In this document: positions 11,991-23,785 of the stretch, piece after piece | Layout of the letters: every line of letters starts with the position of its first letter | Position numbering within the stretch: position 1 is the stretch's first letter | NCBI GenBank assembly: GCA_932294295.1 | Contig: OW028574.1 | Location: 32,878,165-32,942,164, forward strand | Length of the DNA stretch: 64,000 bases | Source of the DNA: Alitta virens | Lineage: Eukaryota > Annelida > Polychaeta > Phyllodocida > Nereididae | Direction: 5' to 3' | The notes under the pieces: generated by a model | What the model saw: only the letters and a program-made list of their open reading frames with translations | What the model was told of the DNA's origin: nothing | The model's database searches: none | Position numbers and translations under genes: made by a program

Positions 11991-12738
11991 AATTTGCCAT
12001 GCCTTTTTATTTTGCTCAATTTCCATGATTAATTTGGTCATTCCACAGAAACTGTGCATTTTTGGCGTTTCAGGTGAAATTTTCAATCCTTCTGAAATCC
12101 ATAAAAATACATTTTCATACATTTTAGTGTTGTAACATGACAACAAAACATTTTTTCATCTTTTACTTTTGAATATATTTAAATTGGTTGGTCATGTGAC
12201 ATGTTATATCAGCCGTTATGGTAACAGGAAGGACGGTAATGGGATAGACATTTATGGAAACGTTATGCAATAACTAAAAGGGAAATGCATGCAATATCAC
12301 TGAAATAATACTTTCAGCACTGCTTTGAAGCTATTTCCTGTGATAAATAGCTTCCTCATAAACGTGGTAATAGGAATGATGCGCATAAAAGTCACCCCCT
12401 GCCAATACAAACTTTTTCCTTTAAATGTTGAATTTTTTTATTTGAAATGTGTAAAGCCTAGTTCACACTATAAGACCTACGTGTGACCACACTATTTCAC
12501 TTCTGCCAATTCATGATAAATGGCACACCACCAACGGGGATTTTTCATTACTTAATTTGATTTTCAACTTATTAAGGCACCCTGGATACGAGCTTCCTGT
12601 AAAAATATCCCCTGCCCCATAGGCGAATTTGAATCGCCATAGAAAAAGCAAATTAATATCCGATGGGCTTTCTTGGCAATCTGGCATTTGTAAGAGCCAT
12701 GTCCATGTTTGGCTAAATTTGGTATATGGTGCATCGTA

Positions 12739-13118
12739 CAGTTTGTTTCATAAAATATGGTTTACTTTAGACAGCTGTAACAACCTATTCCTGGCTGTAA
12801 CTGTAACTGGATAAAGCCAGCCGCTTCGGTCCGCTGCTAGCTGATAGACAGCTTACCTGAGAAAAATATAAACTTTCTTAAATGTAAGATATTTATCTCA
12901 TATATCATAAAATGTATGTGTATGTGCAATAGGCATGCATCTTTTCAACGAGAAATTACAAATATGTGCAACTCTCAACTCGTGCACCAGGTGGTGTTGC
13001 ATGTACTTTTAGATCTGGCTTTGAGTAGCTCCGTTTAGTGGCAGGTAGCATCGTATAGCAGAAGTTGTCTGGCTTTTTCTAGGTTCAATATGACAGGCCG
13101 TTTTTAATGAACTAACTG
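12739..13118 (+). mobile_element. MITE, CAGTTAGTTTCAT family, copy 2
   Basis: The 380-bp copy has TA on both sides (12737-12738 and 13119-13120). Its interior matches copy 1, including the words CTGGCTGTAACTG and GTACTTTTAGATCTGGCTTT, but carries about 110 extra bases around 12920-13010 that are also present in copy 3. Short open frames here are element sequence, not genes. Confidence 0.75.
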
Positions 13119-13529
13119 TATATGTGGTATGCTATGTAAAAGGTGAAGGTTTAGAACATGTAAACCAAAAATTTTGGTGATTGACCTTTCAAATATTGTG
13201 GTTGAACCAACCATATTGAATTGGTCAGTTCACCAAATAACTTACCAATCAGCTGGCTGCACCTACCAGTAGCTTGGTTGTTTAAATCGTACAAATTGGT
13301 TGTCGCCTTTTAACAATGATATCAACCAATCTATTTGTACATTGTGAACACGTACGTTGGGGGTGTGTCACTTGCCAATGCCAATACCTCAGTCATAAAG
13401 TTTACCAACAATAAATACTCCTAGGAATATCAGACATATCAGAGCTTTGGAATATAGGTCATGTCCAATGCCATGGCAATGGATTCATCCCGAGGACTGG
13501 ACTCTTGTGATCTCACAACTCTTAAAATG

Positions 13530-13800
13530 TAGCAGCTGGGAGGCCTAATGGTTAAGAATTTCTGGGTTCGATCCCCAGTCTGGGCACTCTTCATGAGCTA
13601 CATCCCAGCTGGATGAGACATGAAATTGGAGGTGCCTTTGTCTCTGTGTCTATGCTGAGTCAAGTAAAAGACCCCACCCATGGGGTAAATGTTTAACATG
13701 TTGTGGACTCCAAGCAGCCTTATCATCTTATAATTACATCTGCCTTGGCAGCTGGTCATATAAGCTGACTATAAGCAATAGCACTGAGACAGACAAAAGA
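13530..13800 (+). mobile_element. tRNA-derived SINE, fullest copy
   Basis: The head has a box A-like CCTAATGGTTAAG and a box B GGTTCGATCC (13565-13574), the internal RNA polymerase III promoter of tRNA-derived SINEs. The body contains the words AAAGACCCCACCCATGGGG and TGTGGACTCCAAGC. The 3' end runs to GCACTGAGACAGACA. The same body recurs at 11836-11905 (minus), 22385-22450 (minus), 44105-44275 (plus) and 45935-46025 (plus). Confidence 0.75.
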
Positions 13801-13869
13801 GCGGACCAGTACATTAACCATTAACCACCCGGCAACAGTTCCCTCTTTAGGCATAGACCCATAGGTTGA

Positions 13870-14395
13870 TGATGGTGGCCATCTTGGATGCCATCTTGGA
13901 TATCTGAGTTCCTGTACACTTTACCTTAAAAAAAGACATTTCCAGTGAATTCCTTGTCTCCAAAAACCTAGGTATAGACCCTATATTTGTTGTGCTGTGT
14001 CAATTAGTTATAAAGATATTGCCAGTCATCGCTTCATGGTGGCCATATTGGACGCCATCTTGGATATCTGAGTTCCTGTACACTATGTCTTAAAATGGAT
14101 AGTTTCATTGAATTCCTTGTCTCCAAAAACCTAGGTATAGACCCTATATTTGTTATGCTGTGTCAATTAGTTACAACGATATAGCTAGTCATCGCTTCAT
14201 GGCGGCCATATTGGACGCCATCTTGGATATCTGAGTTCCTGTACACTATATCTTAAAAAAGACATTTCCAGTGAATTCCTTGACCCCAAAAACCTAGGTG
14301 CAGACCCCATATTTGTTCTTTTATGTCAATTAGTTTCAAAGATATAGGCATTTATTGCTTGAAAACGGCCATCTTGGACGCCATCTTGAATATTT
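13870..14395 (+). repeat. About 164-bp tandem repeat, just over three copies
   Basis: The word GAGTTCCTGTACAC starts at 13905, 14070 and 14233 (periods 165 and 163). Each unit has GGCCAT(A/C)TTGGA(C/T)GCCATCTTGGA and AACCTAGGT. A last partial unit begins at 14350 and degrades at about 14395. No open frame spans the array. Confidence 0.85.
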
Positions 14396-14746
14396 CAAAA
14401 TACATGCTGCTGACACAATGTCCATGTAAACATTGGAATAAAGCTCCCTATCTTAGATGATATCAATTATAAATTTTTTGACAAACATTGTTATAAGTAT
14501 GAATTTATGGCAGTGATGTTGATGTTTGGTCCATACACAATTCACTGCAAAATGACTTATACTTTTCAAACTTGTTGTCATGGCAACATTATTTAATTTA
14601 ACCAAATTGAAATCATGTCAATGATAATGGCAGGTGTTGGTTATGCCAAAGCATGCGTTATTTGTGAAAAATATTTATACCAAGAATAAAGAGAACAACT
14701 TCTGTAGGTATTATTGGTAAAAATTAGCAAAATTACCGTTTCTTTT

Positions 14747-14760
14747 GTAACCATGGCAAC
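14747..14760. promoter_or_regulatory. RFX X-box-like motif
   Basis: GTAACCATGGCAAC fits the X-box pattern GTNRCC-N2-RGYAAC exactly. Near-matches GTTGTCATGGCAAC and GTTGCCATGGAAAC lie at about 14576 and 14868. All three are in AT-rich sequence upstream of the first MAM exon. A chance or repeat-borne origin cannot be excluded. Confidence 0.3.
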
Positions 14761-15120
14761 AGTTTTATATGATTTTTAAATAATTAACATTGTTTTCCAA
14801 TTGCTACATATATCTGTATGTTTTATATAATAAATTTCAATATTGGGTTTAAAAATGAAGGGACTTGTTGCCATGGAAACAAATTTTAAGACCCTTATTT
14901 ACCACTTTCGACATGGCAAACATAAAAATTCATAAAATTGAGGAACTTGGGATTAAAATGATGTGTAATATGACCATCAGGTCTTTGCGTGTCACCAACT
15001 TCTTAAATAAGCATAATTTTTGGAGTTTGCCTCTCCTCTATAGTTATGCATTGAACTGCCTTATTTCCAAAACGTCAATGTCATGCAACTTGGTTATTCA
15101 ATCCGTTTGTTTTCTTTCAG

Positions 15121-15251
15121 TTGGACAAGACACGCAGTGGAAATAGGACGAGTGAACACAACTTTCAGGCTGATATTTGAATCCACTCAGGATGTTGGGG
15201 AGGATGGTTTTATTGCTCTGGATGACATCGCACTAATTGGCTGTTCCCCTG
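15121..15251 (+). CDS. MAM domain, C-terminal exon
   Basis: The exon follows a pyrimidine-rich acceptor (tttctttcag) and ends before gtaagt. It enters in phase 2 and leaves in phase 1, encoding about 43 residues. The reading contains the MAM C-terminal signature: a Trp shortly before a hydrophobic strand, then FRLIFES, GEDGFIALDDIAL and a final Cys in GCSP. In the MAM fold this is the last strand region, and its Cys pairs with a Cys in the middle of the domain. Its phases match those of the equivalent exon at 33758-33852. The three exons expected to precede it (N-terminal Cys pair, central strand, CxxxFxY region) were not found between 1 and 15120, so they probably lie upstream of the window, which implies an intron longer than 15 kb. 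Confidence 0.85.
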
Positions 15252-15438
15252 GTAAGTCAATGGATATAGTATATCTCCATATTCCGTCGAGGTTATAAGA
15301 TAACGTTGTGTTCTTTGCTGCACATCATTCACTCGCATGTAGAAGATGAACCCAGGCCTACCATATTACACATTATGCTTTGACATCTTACCATCTTGTG
15401 CTGTAACCACTGCACTACCCGCATCTCTAGTGCATCTC

Positions 15439-15479
15439 TGACGTCATCTTTGGCTTCCGTCTATGACGTCATGACGTTC
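15439..15479. promoter_or_regulatory. Pair of CRE palindromes in intron
   Basis: Two full TGACGTCA sites (15439-15446 and 15464-15471) are followed at once by TGACGTTC. They lie about 190 bp downstream of the first MAM exon. Possible CREB/ATF binding sites; function not shown. Confidence 0.3.
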
Positions 15480-16759
15480 ACTAATGTTTGATGACTTCCC
15501 CTCCAGCGGTATAAGGTGCAGTTTCACTCGAGTTGCCCTTACTGCCTGTAGTTGTGACTGCAGCTGAGACGCGTAGCAGACAGGCACTAATGCACCTGCA
15601 GGTCTCGGACTATTCCCTAAACTCTTTACTTTGACTAGTTGTGCACTAGTTGCACACTTTGACACTTTGGCAGTATGCAGCCCTAAGAATGAGATGAGAG
15701 CCTGCGAGGACAAGGCCTTGAAATCTACGAGTTATCATACACATTGCAAAAGCACCGAAGCAACCTTTGTAATTTCACAATGATCAGTGCTTCTTTACAT
15801 CCAACGCAGTTTCCGCCTTGTCTCAGGCATGTCTCAATCGGGAGATTCTCAATTTTTTAATCATGGTTGAAAATTGTGAGGAATTCTTGAGGGCCATTGC
15901 GCTCTGGGGACTCTTAAGATATAGCTATCAGACAAGGCAATCTACATGTCCTTTTTTGTCTCGTATAGTTCCTGGGATTAAAGCACCACATGAAAGAATG
16001 CAGGATGTCTAGACCAGCTTTCATGCGGTCTATTCTTGCTCTGCCATGATACCTGTGTCCCCATCATGAACAAGTACAGTAAAAATAAAGCATTCCGTAC
16101 ATGTATTTTCAATTTATCTTTGCATTCCTGAAATTTAATTGTTATTCATAGGAGTAGAGATCCTAGATTTGAAGATGCATTAAAGCTATTTTTGGTTCCT
16201 TCCAATTACATTGAATTTTGTTACATGTACAACAGTGAACTTGTAAACTTTGAACAGCACAGTTGAGTGCGATGTTTCTTCTCTTTGACTGCATGCAGCA
16301 CAAAATGAGCACATCTTCGTGTATTCTGTTGTATAACTACACGAAAGAGTTTTCTAGCTGACAGTGTGTCACTGGCTCTTGCAAATACTTGCAATTATCA
16401 GCAATTCCTTATGTAGTCTGGTATTGTGGCGAATAAAAATTAGCCAGAACCAAAATAATGATTTGCACACTTCCAATTTGCAATGTGCACAGGTCAACAA
16501 TTTAAGCCCATTGTCATTTATTTATGATTATCTATAGAAACATATCTCATTGAAATCTTTGTTGTAACTTAGACATTCTGACTCTGTCTAGACCGACAAC
16601 TTAACAAACTTATCAGATATTCCAAATAGATTTGTCAGTCTTAGTCAATGTCATTTAGTCATTAGTCACAATGAGTAATTTTTTAGTCTAAACATGTAAT
16701 TTTACATGACATTGACCATAAAAACAGCATAAAGTCAATCAAGTACTATGTTGCGTAAT

Positions 16760-16783
16760 TATGTATGTATGTATGTATGTATG
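16760..16783. repeat. ATGT microsatellite
   Basis: About six ATGT units precede AAAGGTTTATTTAAAGTC. A similar arrangement occurs at 59230-59280, so this may be the end of a non-LTR element. Confidence 0.8.
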
Positions 16784-16970
16784 TAAAGGTTTATTTAAAG
16801 TCGTGGTTTAAAAGCGTAAACACTTTTGTACGACTCTTTAAGTTTACAAAGAAAAAATCGGAAATAGCAAAATCGAAAATATCCAAATATGAAAAGTTTA
16901 AGTGTCTTTTAGTTCATTGCTCTTTTGATCCAATGAAAAAATCGTTTGATGAGTGGGGCGGGGTGTACGT

Positions 16971-17004
16971 CCGGGGGGGGGGGGGGTACTTCCGGGGGGG
17001 GGAG
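16971..17004. repeat. G homopolymer pair
   Basis: Two long G runs (about 14 and 8-9) are separated by TACTTCC. Confidence 0.85.
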
Positions 17005-17105
17005 TACTTCTTAAACCAAAGGGAGTCTCTTGATCAAAAGTAGTTATTATAATCTAGCAGTCCAGCATCAGACAAATGATTGCTGTGTTTATCTAGTCTG
17101 GAAAC

Positions 17106-17786
17106 TATGGTGGCTGATAGCGGCCAATTAAGATGTCGTATTTTCGGGCGAAAATGCGACAGGCGAAATTACGACATCATTCAGAATGTGGTAGTTTCGT
17201 CCGAAAAGCCGCGCGCGTGATTACGACAAAACGCATGAAACAATGAGAAAGTAAGACAATACGAAACAATCAGCGCCACCATACAACCTTCAAGAAATTA
17301 ATCTGTGACACGAAAACACGCTACCACGACGAGTCAATCACGAAATAGGGCTTCTAGTCGATTCGTCACTGCGCGATTCGTCCTAGCGAAAACTGGTCCA
17401 TTCGTCACTCGAAAAAAGGCATCACATGCTTATAAATAAGCAATGTACAATTAAATTAAATTGCCGTAAGATATATATTTACATAATAGCAATATGTAAC
17501 ACCATTCTGCACTTTTAAAATGCGGGTGACGAATCGACCAGATTCGGGTGACGAACAGACTTTTTTCGGGTGACGAATGGACACGTTTTCGGTGGGACGA
17601 AACGCGCAGTGACGAATCGACCTGCTACCCGAAATAGCATCTAGCGGTAGACAAGTCGACACAATTTATCGCAGTTGAGTCACATAATGTTGTGATTTTG
17701 TCTCGTTTTGTCAGCAGTTTCTTATTGTCGCATGGGTGTTTTCATACTTTAAACAAGATCTCAATTGGCCGCTATCAGCCACCATA
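17106..17786. mobile_element. Inverted-repeat element hosting a nested MITE
   Basis: The ends TATGGTGGCTGATAGCGGCC and its complement (17767-17786) are nearly perfect for about 24 bp. Both sides carry GGAAAC (17100-17105 and 17787-17792), a candidate 6-bp target duplication. The interior contains short CG-rich palindromic words and the nested element 17349-17629. No coding sequence is visible. Confidence 0.65.
17349..17629. mobile_element. Nested MITE with 8-bp target duplication (hAT-like)
   Basis: The arms (starting GGCTTCTAGTCGATTCGTCA) are inverted repeats over about 70 bp, with several internal copies of GGGTGACGAA. CGAAATAG flanks both sides at 17341-17348 and 17630-17637; an 8-bp duplication is typical of hAT elements. 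The element sits inside the inverted-repeat element 17106-17786, so it is the younger insertion. Confidence 0.65.
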
Positions 17787-18688
17787 GGAAACACTGTTGA
17801 GATTTTTTACAAGATTCTATTTTAGGCTATTTTTACAATGCTTGGTATTAATGTAAATATGATTTGTGATATTACATTATGAGGAAGTTATGAGTAATTA
17901 TTATTTATTGATCAAAGAACATCGAAACGCATTTTGCATTGTGGCATCGTTGACAAAAGTTTCAAAATAAAAGGTCAGCTGTACAAATTCATTGATTATA
18001 ACTAAGTCTATAAAGAGAAGAAAAGTAAATTCTTATCATGTTACACCCAGATTATCATCCTGTGAAAAAAGGTACATCTATTTTATATCGATATTGCCTA
18101 TGAAGAGTGCTTAGGTCGGGAATCAAACAAGGAGCCTGACTAGGAGCATGATTATAAATCCTTAACAGGCAGTTGCGGTGAGTTCCACATGCTATTGTAG
18201 CTGGACCGATCACAATGGTCAACGGTGTAAATAACTTTCCTATTGCATCGCCCACAATGAGAATGTTGCAATTATTAGCCACTAAAGTGCGTAGGAGTAT
18301 GGACAACTAGATATTGTTCATGGTACATACAGCTTGGAGGACAAGGCAGTTGATGCAATTTAGTCATGGTAACCCACATCACATCGAAATGTTTGTGACT
18401 ATGAAAGTGTTTTTTTTACACAGTTTGTTGTATACATATGTTTAAATATAAGCAGTACAGTTTGCTTCAAAGAAATAGATTAAACACGTGCCAGGTCGGC
18501 CCAACATCGGCTGACGTGGACTGCGTTAGCCGACAGCAAACTGATATAAGATAATAAGAATATACTTTATTATATCATAAAATGTTACAATGAAACTAGT
18601 TTAACTAGTTATAGCTATCCTATTACTAAGTGGTGTAAACAATAAAGATGTATTACTTGATATATTCTGCTGGTTTTTACATCCAGAC
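17787..18688 (+). other. Intron, no gene seen
   Basis: AT-rich; 18490-18545 has GGCCCAACATCGGCTGACG-type words related to the CATCG MITEs, and 18545-18600 resembles a CR1/L2-type 3' tail. Confidence 0.4.
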
Positions 18689-18692
18689 TTAA

Positions 18693-21170
18693 AGCCCCGT
18701 TCCCACATAGCCGAGTTTCTCGTAGTCAACTCATAGTATTACGTAACACGCTTCTCGGGCCCAATCCGTACTATACTCTGCGACTACTCCTCGCACTCGG
18801 GAGATACCCGGCGAGTAACTCCTGGGACTCGTAGCCAATCTGTGAGATTTGGAGCCGGTAGCCGAGTATGCTGCGCTGCACAGCACACTCGGCGGATTCT
18901 GACGGATTTCCAAAAATCCGTAATGAATCCGTCAAACTCGGCGAGTGACTCCTGGTACCCGCCGAGTAACCCGTCAAACCCGCCGAGTAACCCGTCAAAG
19001 TCGACGGATTACTCGGCGCTAATTTCACTCATACTACACCCGGCGGGTTGTTCAGGAGTGCGAGGAGTAACCAGGCGGGTACCAGGAGTGACTCGGCGGA
19101 TAATTGCCGAGTTCTTCCTTCTTTATTTTTGTACATGCATCATCAGCGTAGGGGGTTGTATAAACTTTAAAAGGCCGCTGCTCCTCTAATATTAGTCCGA
19201 TTTTCGTCAAATAAAGACTGTATTGTAGTATAATTCATACTGACTAGGTGTTTTCGGATTGAAAATCGACCAAATATTAAGCGAGATATTCATCTGAGAA
19301 GGCAGCTAGGTTAGCGGAGGCAAACAGTGGTGTTCTCGCAGACGTCCGCGCCCGGACTGTATCAATGCAGGTAGGGCTGAGCGCTTCTTTAAAAGGCTGC
19401 TGCTCCCCTAATATTAGTCCGATTTTCGTCAAATAAATATTGAATTATAGTAGAGTTCATACTAATTCCACACAGATTTTCAGATTGAAAATAGACCAAA
19501 TATTAGGCGAGATATTCGTCTGAGAAGGCAGGTAGTCTGGCGGCGGCAAGGTGCTCTGTGTATGGTCATGACTTGAATGGTGTGGTCAATATTTTTGACC
19601 ATGATATATACATTGTTTGGATGAACTTTATTGCAATTCATTTCTACTCATTCTGCCAACTGCCATGACTGTTATGTCAATTGCTATTAGCATTTTGAAT
19701 GATACAAAGAATACAGCAAATGCTCAATACATGTGTCAATTGCCTAATTGCCTAAATTGGGGTTCTTTGACCTGTCATTTCATGGATTGTTCAAAGATGA
19801 CACAGTAATATGACATTGTCTTGATTGTCATTCACAATTTGTAAAATTTAAATCTAATATTGATATCGTAATTAGTATTTGTGATTTGATCTGTGATTTT
19901 ATTTGCTATCTTTAATGTACTTATATATATTCTTTCGCCTTAATACTGTCCAGAAAACATTAAATTGTGGCAACTGGGACCTTGAACGTTAAGCTGTATA
20001 TTATGTATAAAATAATGAGAACTTGTATATCATAATTCTGTAGATGTAGTTTTAGATAGACGTAGTGAGTACATATGTGACATATGTATCTTTTCTTTTC
20101 TGATATGAAAAAGTGTCAATAAAAGCTATATATATATTATAAATGAACGGCAGTATAAAGAAGGTGATACACTTTGCAAAATTCTCGAAAGAATATGCAG
20201 ATAGATAGATAGATGATAGTTTATTCTTATTCTTCTTATATAAAAATATACTGCTGGGGGTTGTACATACTATTTAAAAGGCTGCTGCTTTCCTAATATT
20301 AATCCGATTTTCGTCAAATAAAGACTGAATTGTTCAGGGAAATGTGTAGAATTTATATAATAGTTTAACGCCCCCAACATTAATCGCTGTTCTTTAATGT
20401 AGATAGTTAGATACATAGATATGTAGATAGATAGATAGATATGTAGATATGTAGATATGTAAATATGTAGATATGTAGATATGTAGATATGTAGATATGT
20501 AGATAGATAGTTTAGAGAGACAGATAGATTTATATGCTTATTATATAATATAGGATATCTCGCTTAATATTTGGTCTATTTTCGATCCGAAAACACGTAT
20601 AGAATCAGTATGAACTATACTACAATCCAGTTTTATTTGATGAAAATCTGACTAATATTAAATTAATCAGCGTTTGATACAGTCCGGGCGCGGACGTGTG
20701 CGGGAGCACCACTGTTTGCCTCCGCCAACCTAGCTGCCTTCTCAGACAAATAACTCGCTTAATAACACTTATGGAATCAGTATGAACTATACTATAATTC
20801 AGTCTTTATTTGACGAAAATCAGACTAGTATTAGAGGAGCAGCAGCCTTTTAAAGTATATACACCCCCCCTCCCTGCCTACGCTGACGCTGGTAGCAAAA
20901 AGCCGGCGGGCTACTCGTGGAACTCGGCGGATTACTCCTACTACCCGTCAGCTTACTCCTAGGACCCGTAGAACCGGCCGAGTAACCCGTAGAACCCGCC
21001 GAGTAACCCGCCGTGTAACCCGCAGAGTCACTCCTGGTACTCGGCGAGTCACCCGCCGGGTCATGCCCAGCGTCTTTTTCAGCCAGAATTCGTCGCCAAT
21101 CCGTCGAATTTTGCCTGTTACGTAATACTACGAGTTGACTACAGCAAACTCGGCTATGTGGAAACGGGGC
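18693..21170. mobile_element. 2.5-kb TTAA-flanked fold-back element
   Basis: Both ends are flanked by TTAA (18689-18692 and 21171-21174), and the ends read GCCCCGTTCCCACATAGCCG and near-complement. Each arm then holds dozens of short words such as GAGTAACCCGTCAAACCCG (18930-19110; 20890-21060). Further in lies a module with TTTAAAAGGC(C/T)GCTGCTCC and ATATTAGTCCGATTTTCGTC, present at 19160-19330 and 19390-19530 on the left and inverted at 20560-20870 on the right. The core (19560-20550) is AT-rich with GATA and ATGTAG microsatellites. No transposase is seen. TTAA flanks suggest piggyBac-type mobilisation. Confidence 0.7.
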
Positions 21171-22384
21171 TTAAGTCATATTAGAATATGGTTTAGGTGT
21201 GATGATGATTTTCATGATACCATAAAATATCTAAATGATTGTCATGAGATTGAGACAGAATAAGCCACAATGAAAACATTTTATCAATAATTGAGTATGT
21301 AAGAAACTATACTGACTCAAGTGATGGGATTGGTTTGTTCTCCAAATTGAATTTGTGCATACATGAATATCAAGCATAATTACAGAATACAAGGAACTGT
21401 CAGTTTAATGTCACATGTGTATCAGGGGGATTTTACACCACTGTCAATATGCTACAGTTATTGATACAACTAATAAATACAATTAAAGACGTTATACCCC
21501 ATGTGATGTGAATGACAAGATCAGCTGAGACTGACTTCAACAACTAAACAGTGCCTGGTCAAGAATCAAACTCAGGACCTCTGGCAGAACTGGGGAATAC
21601 TTTATTAGCCATGAAAATTGTCTCTATGGACTTCAACAAGAACGTGGAAGGTTCTATCAAATAAAGGAGCACTATTACTGCTTCCTCGGCGCCAGTAGAA
21701 ACCTTTCCGCGTTTTTCTTGCAAACTGAACTTTTTTCATCAAGCTGCCAGTCTGCCTGTTGGTAATCTCATCGGCATGGAGATATGGCTTAATATAATCA
21801 TGATATAATTCCATCATGATATAATTCCATTTCTTGCCTACACTATGACTTCACCCTTAGGGCAACCTCATAGTTTGATCACCTCTCAAATAAGAACATG
21901 GAGTTTTTTTTACCCAATCTATTCCATAAGACTAATGTGCCATAAATACTCTTAAAACATCATCCTATGTATTAATGATGTATATTTTTTCCTAGACTCA
22001 TGGGAGGTCCTAATGGGTAGGTCGATACCCACTTGTTGCCTATCAAAGCACAAATGCCTTTTTATTGGATGTAGCTTGGATATAGATACACAGTAATATA
22101 TATTGGATTTGCCATCTAGATGTGATTCAGAGATGTATCCCAGGACTAACCTTCTGTTTCTTGTATAAAAAAATAGCTTGTTTGTTTATGAAATACTGTT
22201 TCTGTCTAATTTAATATGTAAAGATAAACACCTAACTATTGTTAGGAATAAATATATATGTTTACCAATCTGCGGATTCTTCACTGTAATTTTGTCAAAT
22301 TTATGAATTCCAAATTGTACATTGCACGTAATGAATACTAGTGTATATACAATTATCTCATAGCACTTGAAGCTTTCACAGCTC

Positions 22385-22450
22385 ATATGACAAGGGGCAG
22401 ATGTAATGCTGAGATACTAAAACTTGACATTGCATGTGAAGTGCGATAGG
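22385..22450 (-). mobile_element. SINE tail fragment (inverted)
   Basis: ATATGACAAGGGGCAGATGT and ATGCTGAGATACTA match the reverse complement of the tail of the SINE at 13530-13800 with substitutions. The fragment lies in the 9-kb intron of the MAM/LDLa gene. Confidence 0.5.
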
Positions 22451-23384
22451 TTCACAGAAACACTGTAGGTCTCCATTGAAGTGTGTACATATATAAACAA
22501 TTAATGATGTATTGGTAAATTTTGAAAAGCGTAAACACAAATTATGATAATGGCTGATTTAACAAGGAAATAGCCTCTAAACATCTGTATATTCTGAGCA
22601 CCTTGTAAGGGTATTAAAAGAAACGCTAATGTCATATTCAGACAGGTACGTGAGTGAGACATGACATGGCTCTAGGCTATTGGAATGCATGGCTTTATTG
22701 CTTCAATCAGAGTGCATTGTCTGACAGATAGACAACCTTGCTAATTGGAGAGAACAGGATGGTGATATTACAAGAAGGATGTTGCAGGGAAGCCTGCCTG
22801 ATTTCATTGAAGCGTCTTACCGGAAGCCTGTTGCATACTGGGAAGTCATCTTAGTTGCCATGGACGCCTCTTCCTTATTTGGTGTTATATATGTAACACA
22901 CAACACTGGTGCATGGAAAGCACCAGCCATCCTCCTTACAACCAAGATAAACATCGAACATACAAACTTTGTCTAAGAGGTAATTGGACAGCTATGGGGC
23001 ACACCTCCTCCCACACTCAATGGTAGTGATATACTATTATTTAAGAAGGAAAGATATTTAACAAAAAGGACGCATACCCAACATGATTTTACCAGCTATT
23101 CCATGACACTTTTTAACTTGCAGTGCTCCGTCAAAGTATGGGGACAGTTCTAATATTTAAAGCAAATTTGGTTGCAAATTGTGTTGCGACAGACGATGGT
23201 CACATTTTGTTTATAACACCCATATGGACACTTCATTTGGTCCAAAGTAGCTATTTACCCATAAATGGCAAATACATGCCACATACACCAAGAGGCACTG
23301 TTACTTATAGGTGGGTGGTGGGTGGATTAGGGCTTTACGTTCGCTATTTCTGCACCCAATTGGGACAGGCGGAACCATGGCAAT

Positions 23385-23640
23385 GCTTTGGCCTAGTGGT
23401 TAAAGTGCTTGCCTTCAAATGGAAAGGTTGTAGGCTCGAGCCCTCACCATGGCATGGAGGAACTGAGCAGATCCTCCGTAACTCTTTGCTCCACTCCACC
23501 CAGGTGTAAATGATTGCAAGTGCTTAGCCCCAGCTAGTTATTCTGTGTAACAGGCTGTGTACTCCCCAGGGAGTTGAGGCTCAAGCTTGAACATGCCTGC
23601 CAAGGGTGTAATTGTAAAGTTGGTTGAGACTGCTTTGACG
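23385..23640 (+). mobile_element. Second tRNA-derived SINE type
   Basis: A tRNA-like head (GCCTAGTGGTTAAAGTGCTT, then TAGGCTCGAGCCC as box B) is followed by a body with CCCCAGGGAGTTGAGG. The body differs from that of the SINE at 13530, so this is another family. It lies upstream of the LDLa exon, within the same intron. Confidence 0.6.
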
Positions 23641-23714
23641 GTGATAACTCGGACTACCAACTCCATTTACATTTACAATGAGACGATGGATGGAACAGCC
23701 ATCCAACTTAGGCT

Positions 23715-23785
23715 CGGCCGGGAATTGAACACGGGATTCAGGTGTTGGAATCCCAGTGCGCTACAATTGGGCTAACCCCTACCCC
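23715..23785 (-). mobile_element. tRNA-like fragment (inverted)
   Basis: On the minus strand a GTTCAATTCCC box B-like word follows GCGCACTGGGATTCCAACAC, giving a tRNA-like anticodon arm. Preservation is partial and no complete acceptor stem can be paired. Confidence 0.35.

Larger units (their letters stand above)
9991..12736. other. No gene seen apart from repeat fragments
   Basis: Holds the AGGTCA-rich region (10492-11425), which reads like an old repeat, and SINE fragments at 11836-11990. Open frames are short and cross these repeats. Confidence 0.5.
15252..17105 (+). other. Intron, no further exon seen
   Basis: First part of the intron after the MAM exon at 15121. Contains the CRE pair, an ATGT microsatellite and G runs. 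No LDLa or MAM-like frame with splice sites was found. Confidence 0.5.

Noticed and set aside
13545..13590. Functional tRNA gene
   Set aside because: Box A and box B are present but the acceptor and T stems do not pair and a SINE body follows.
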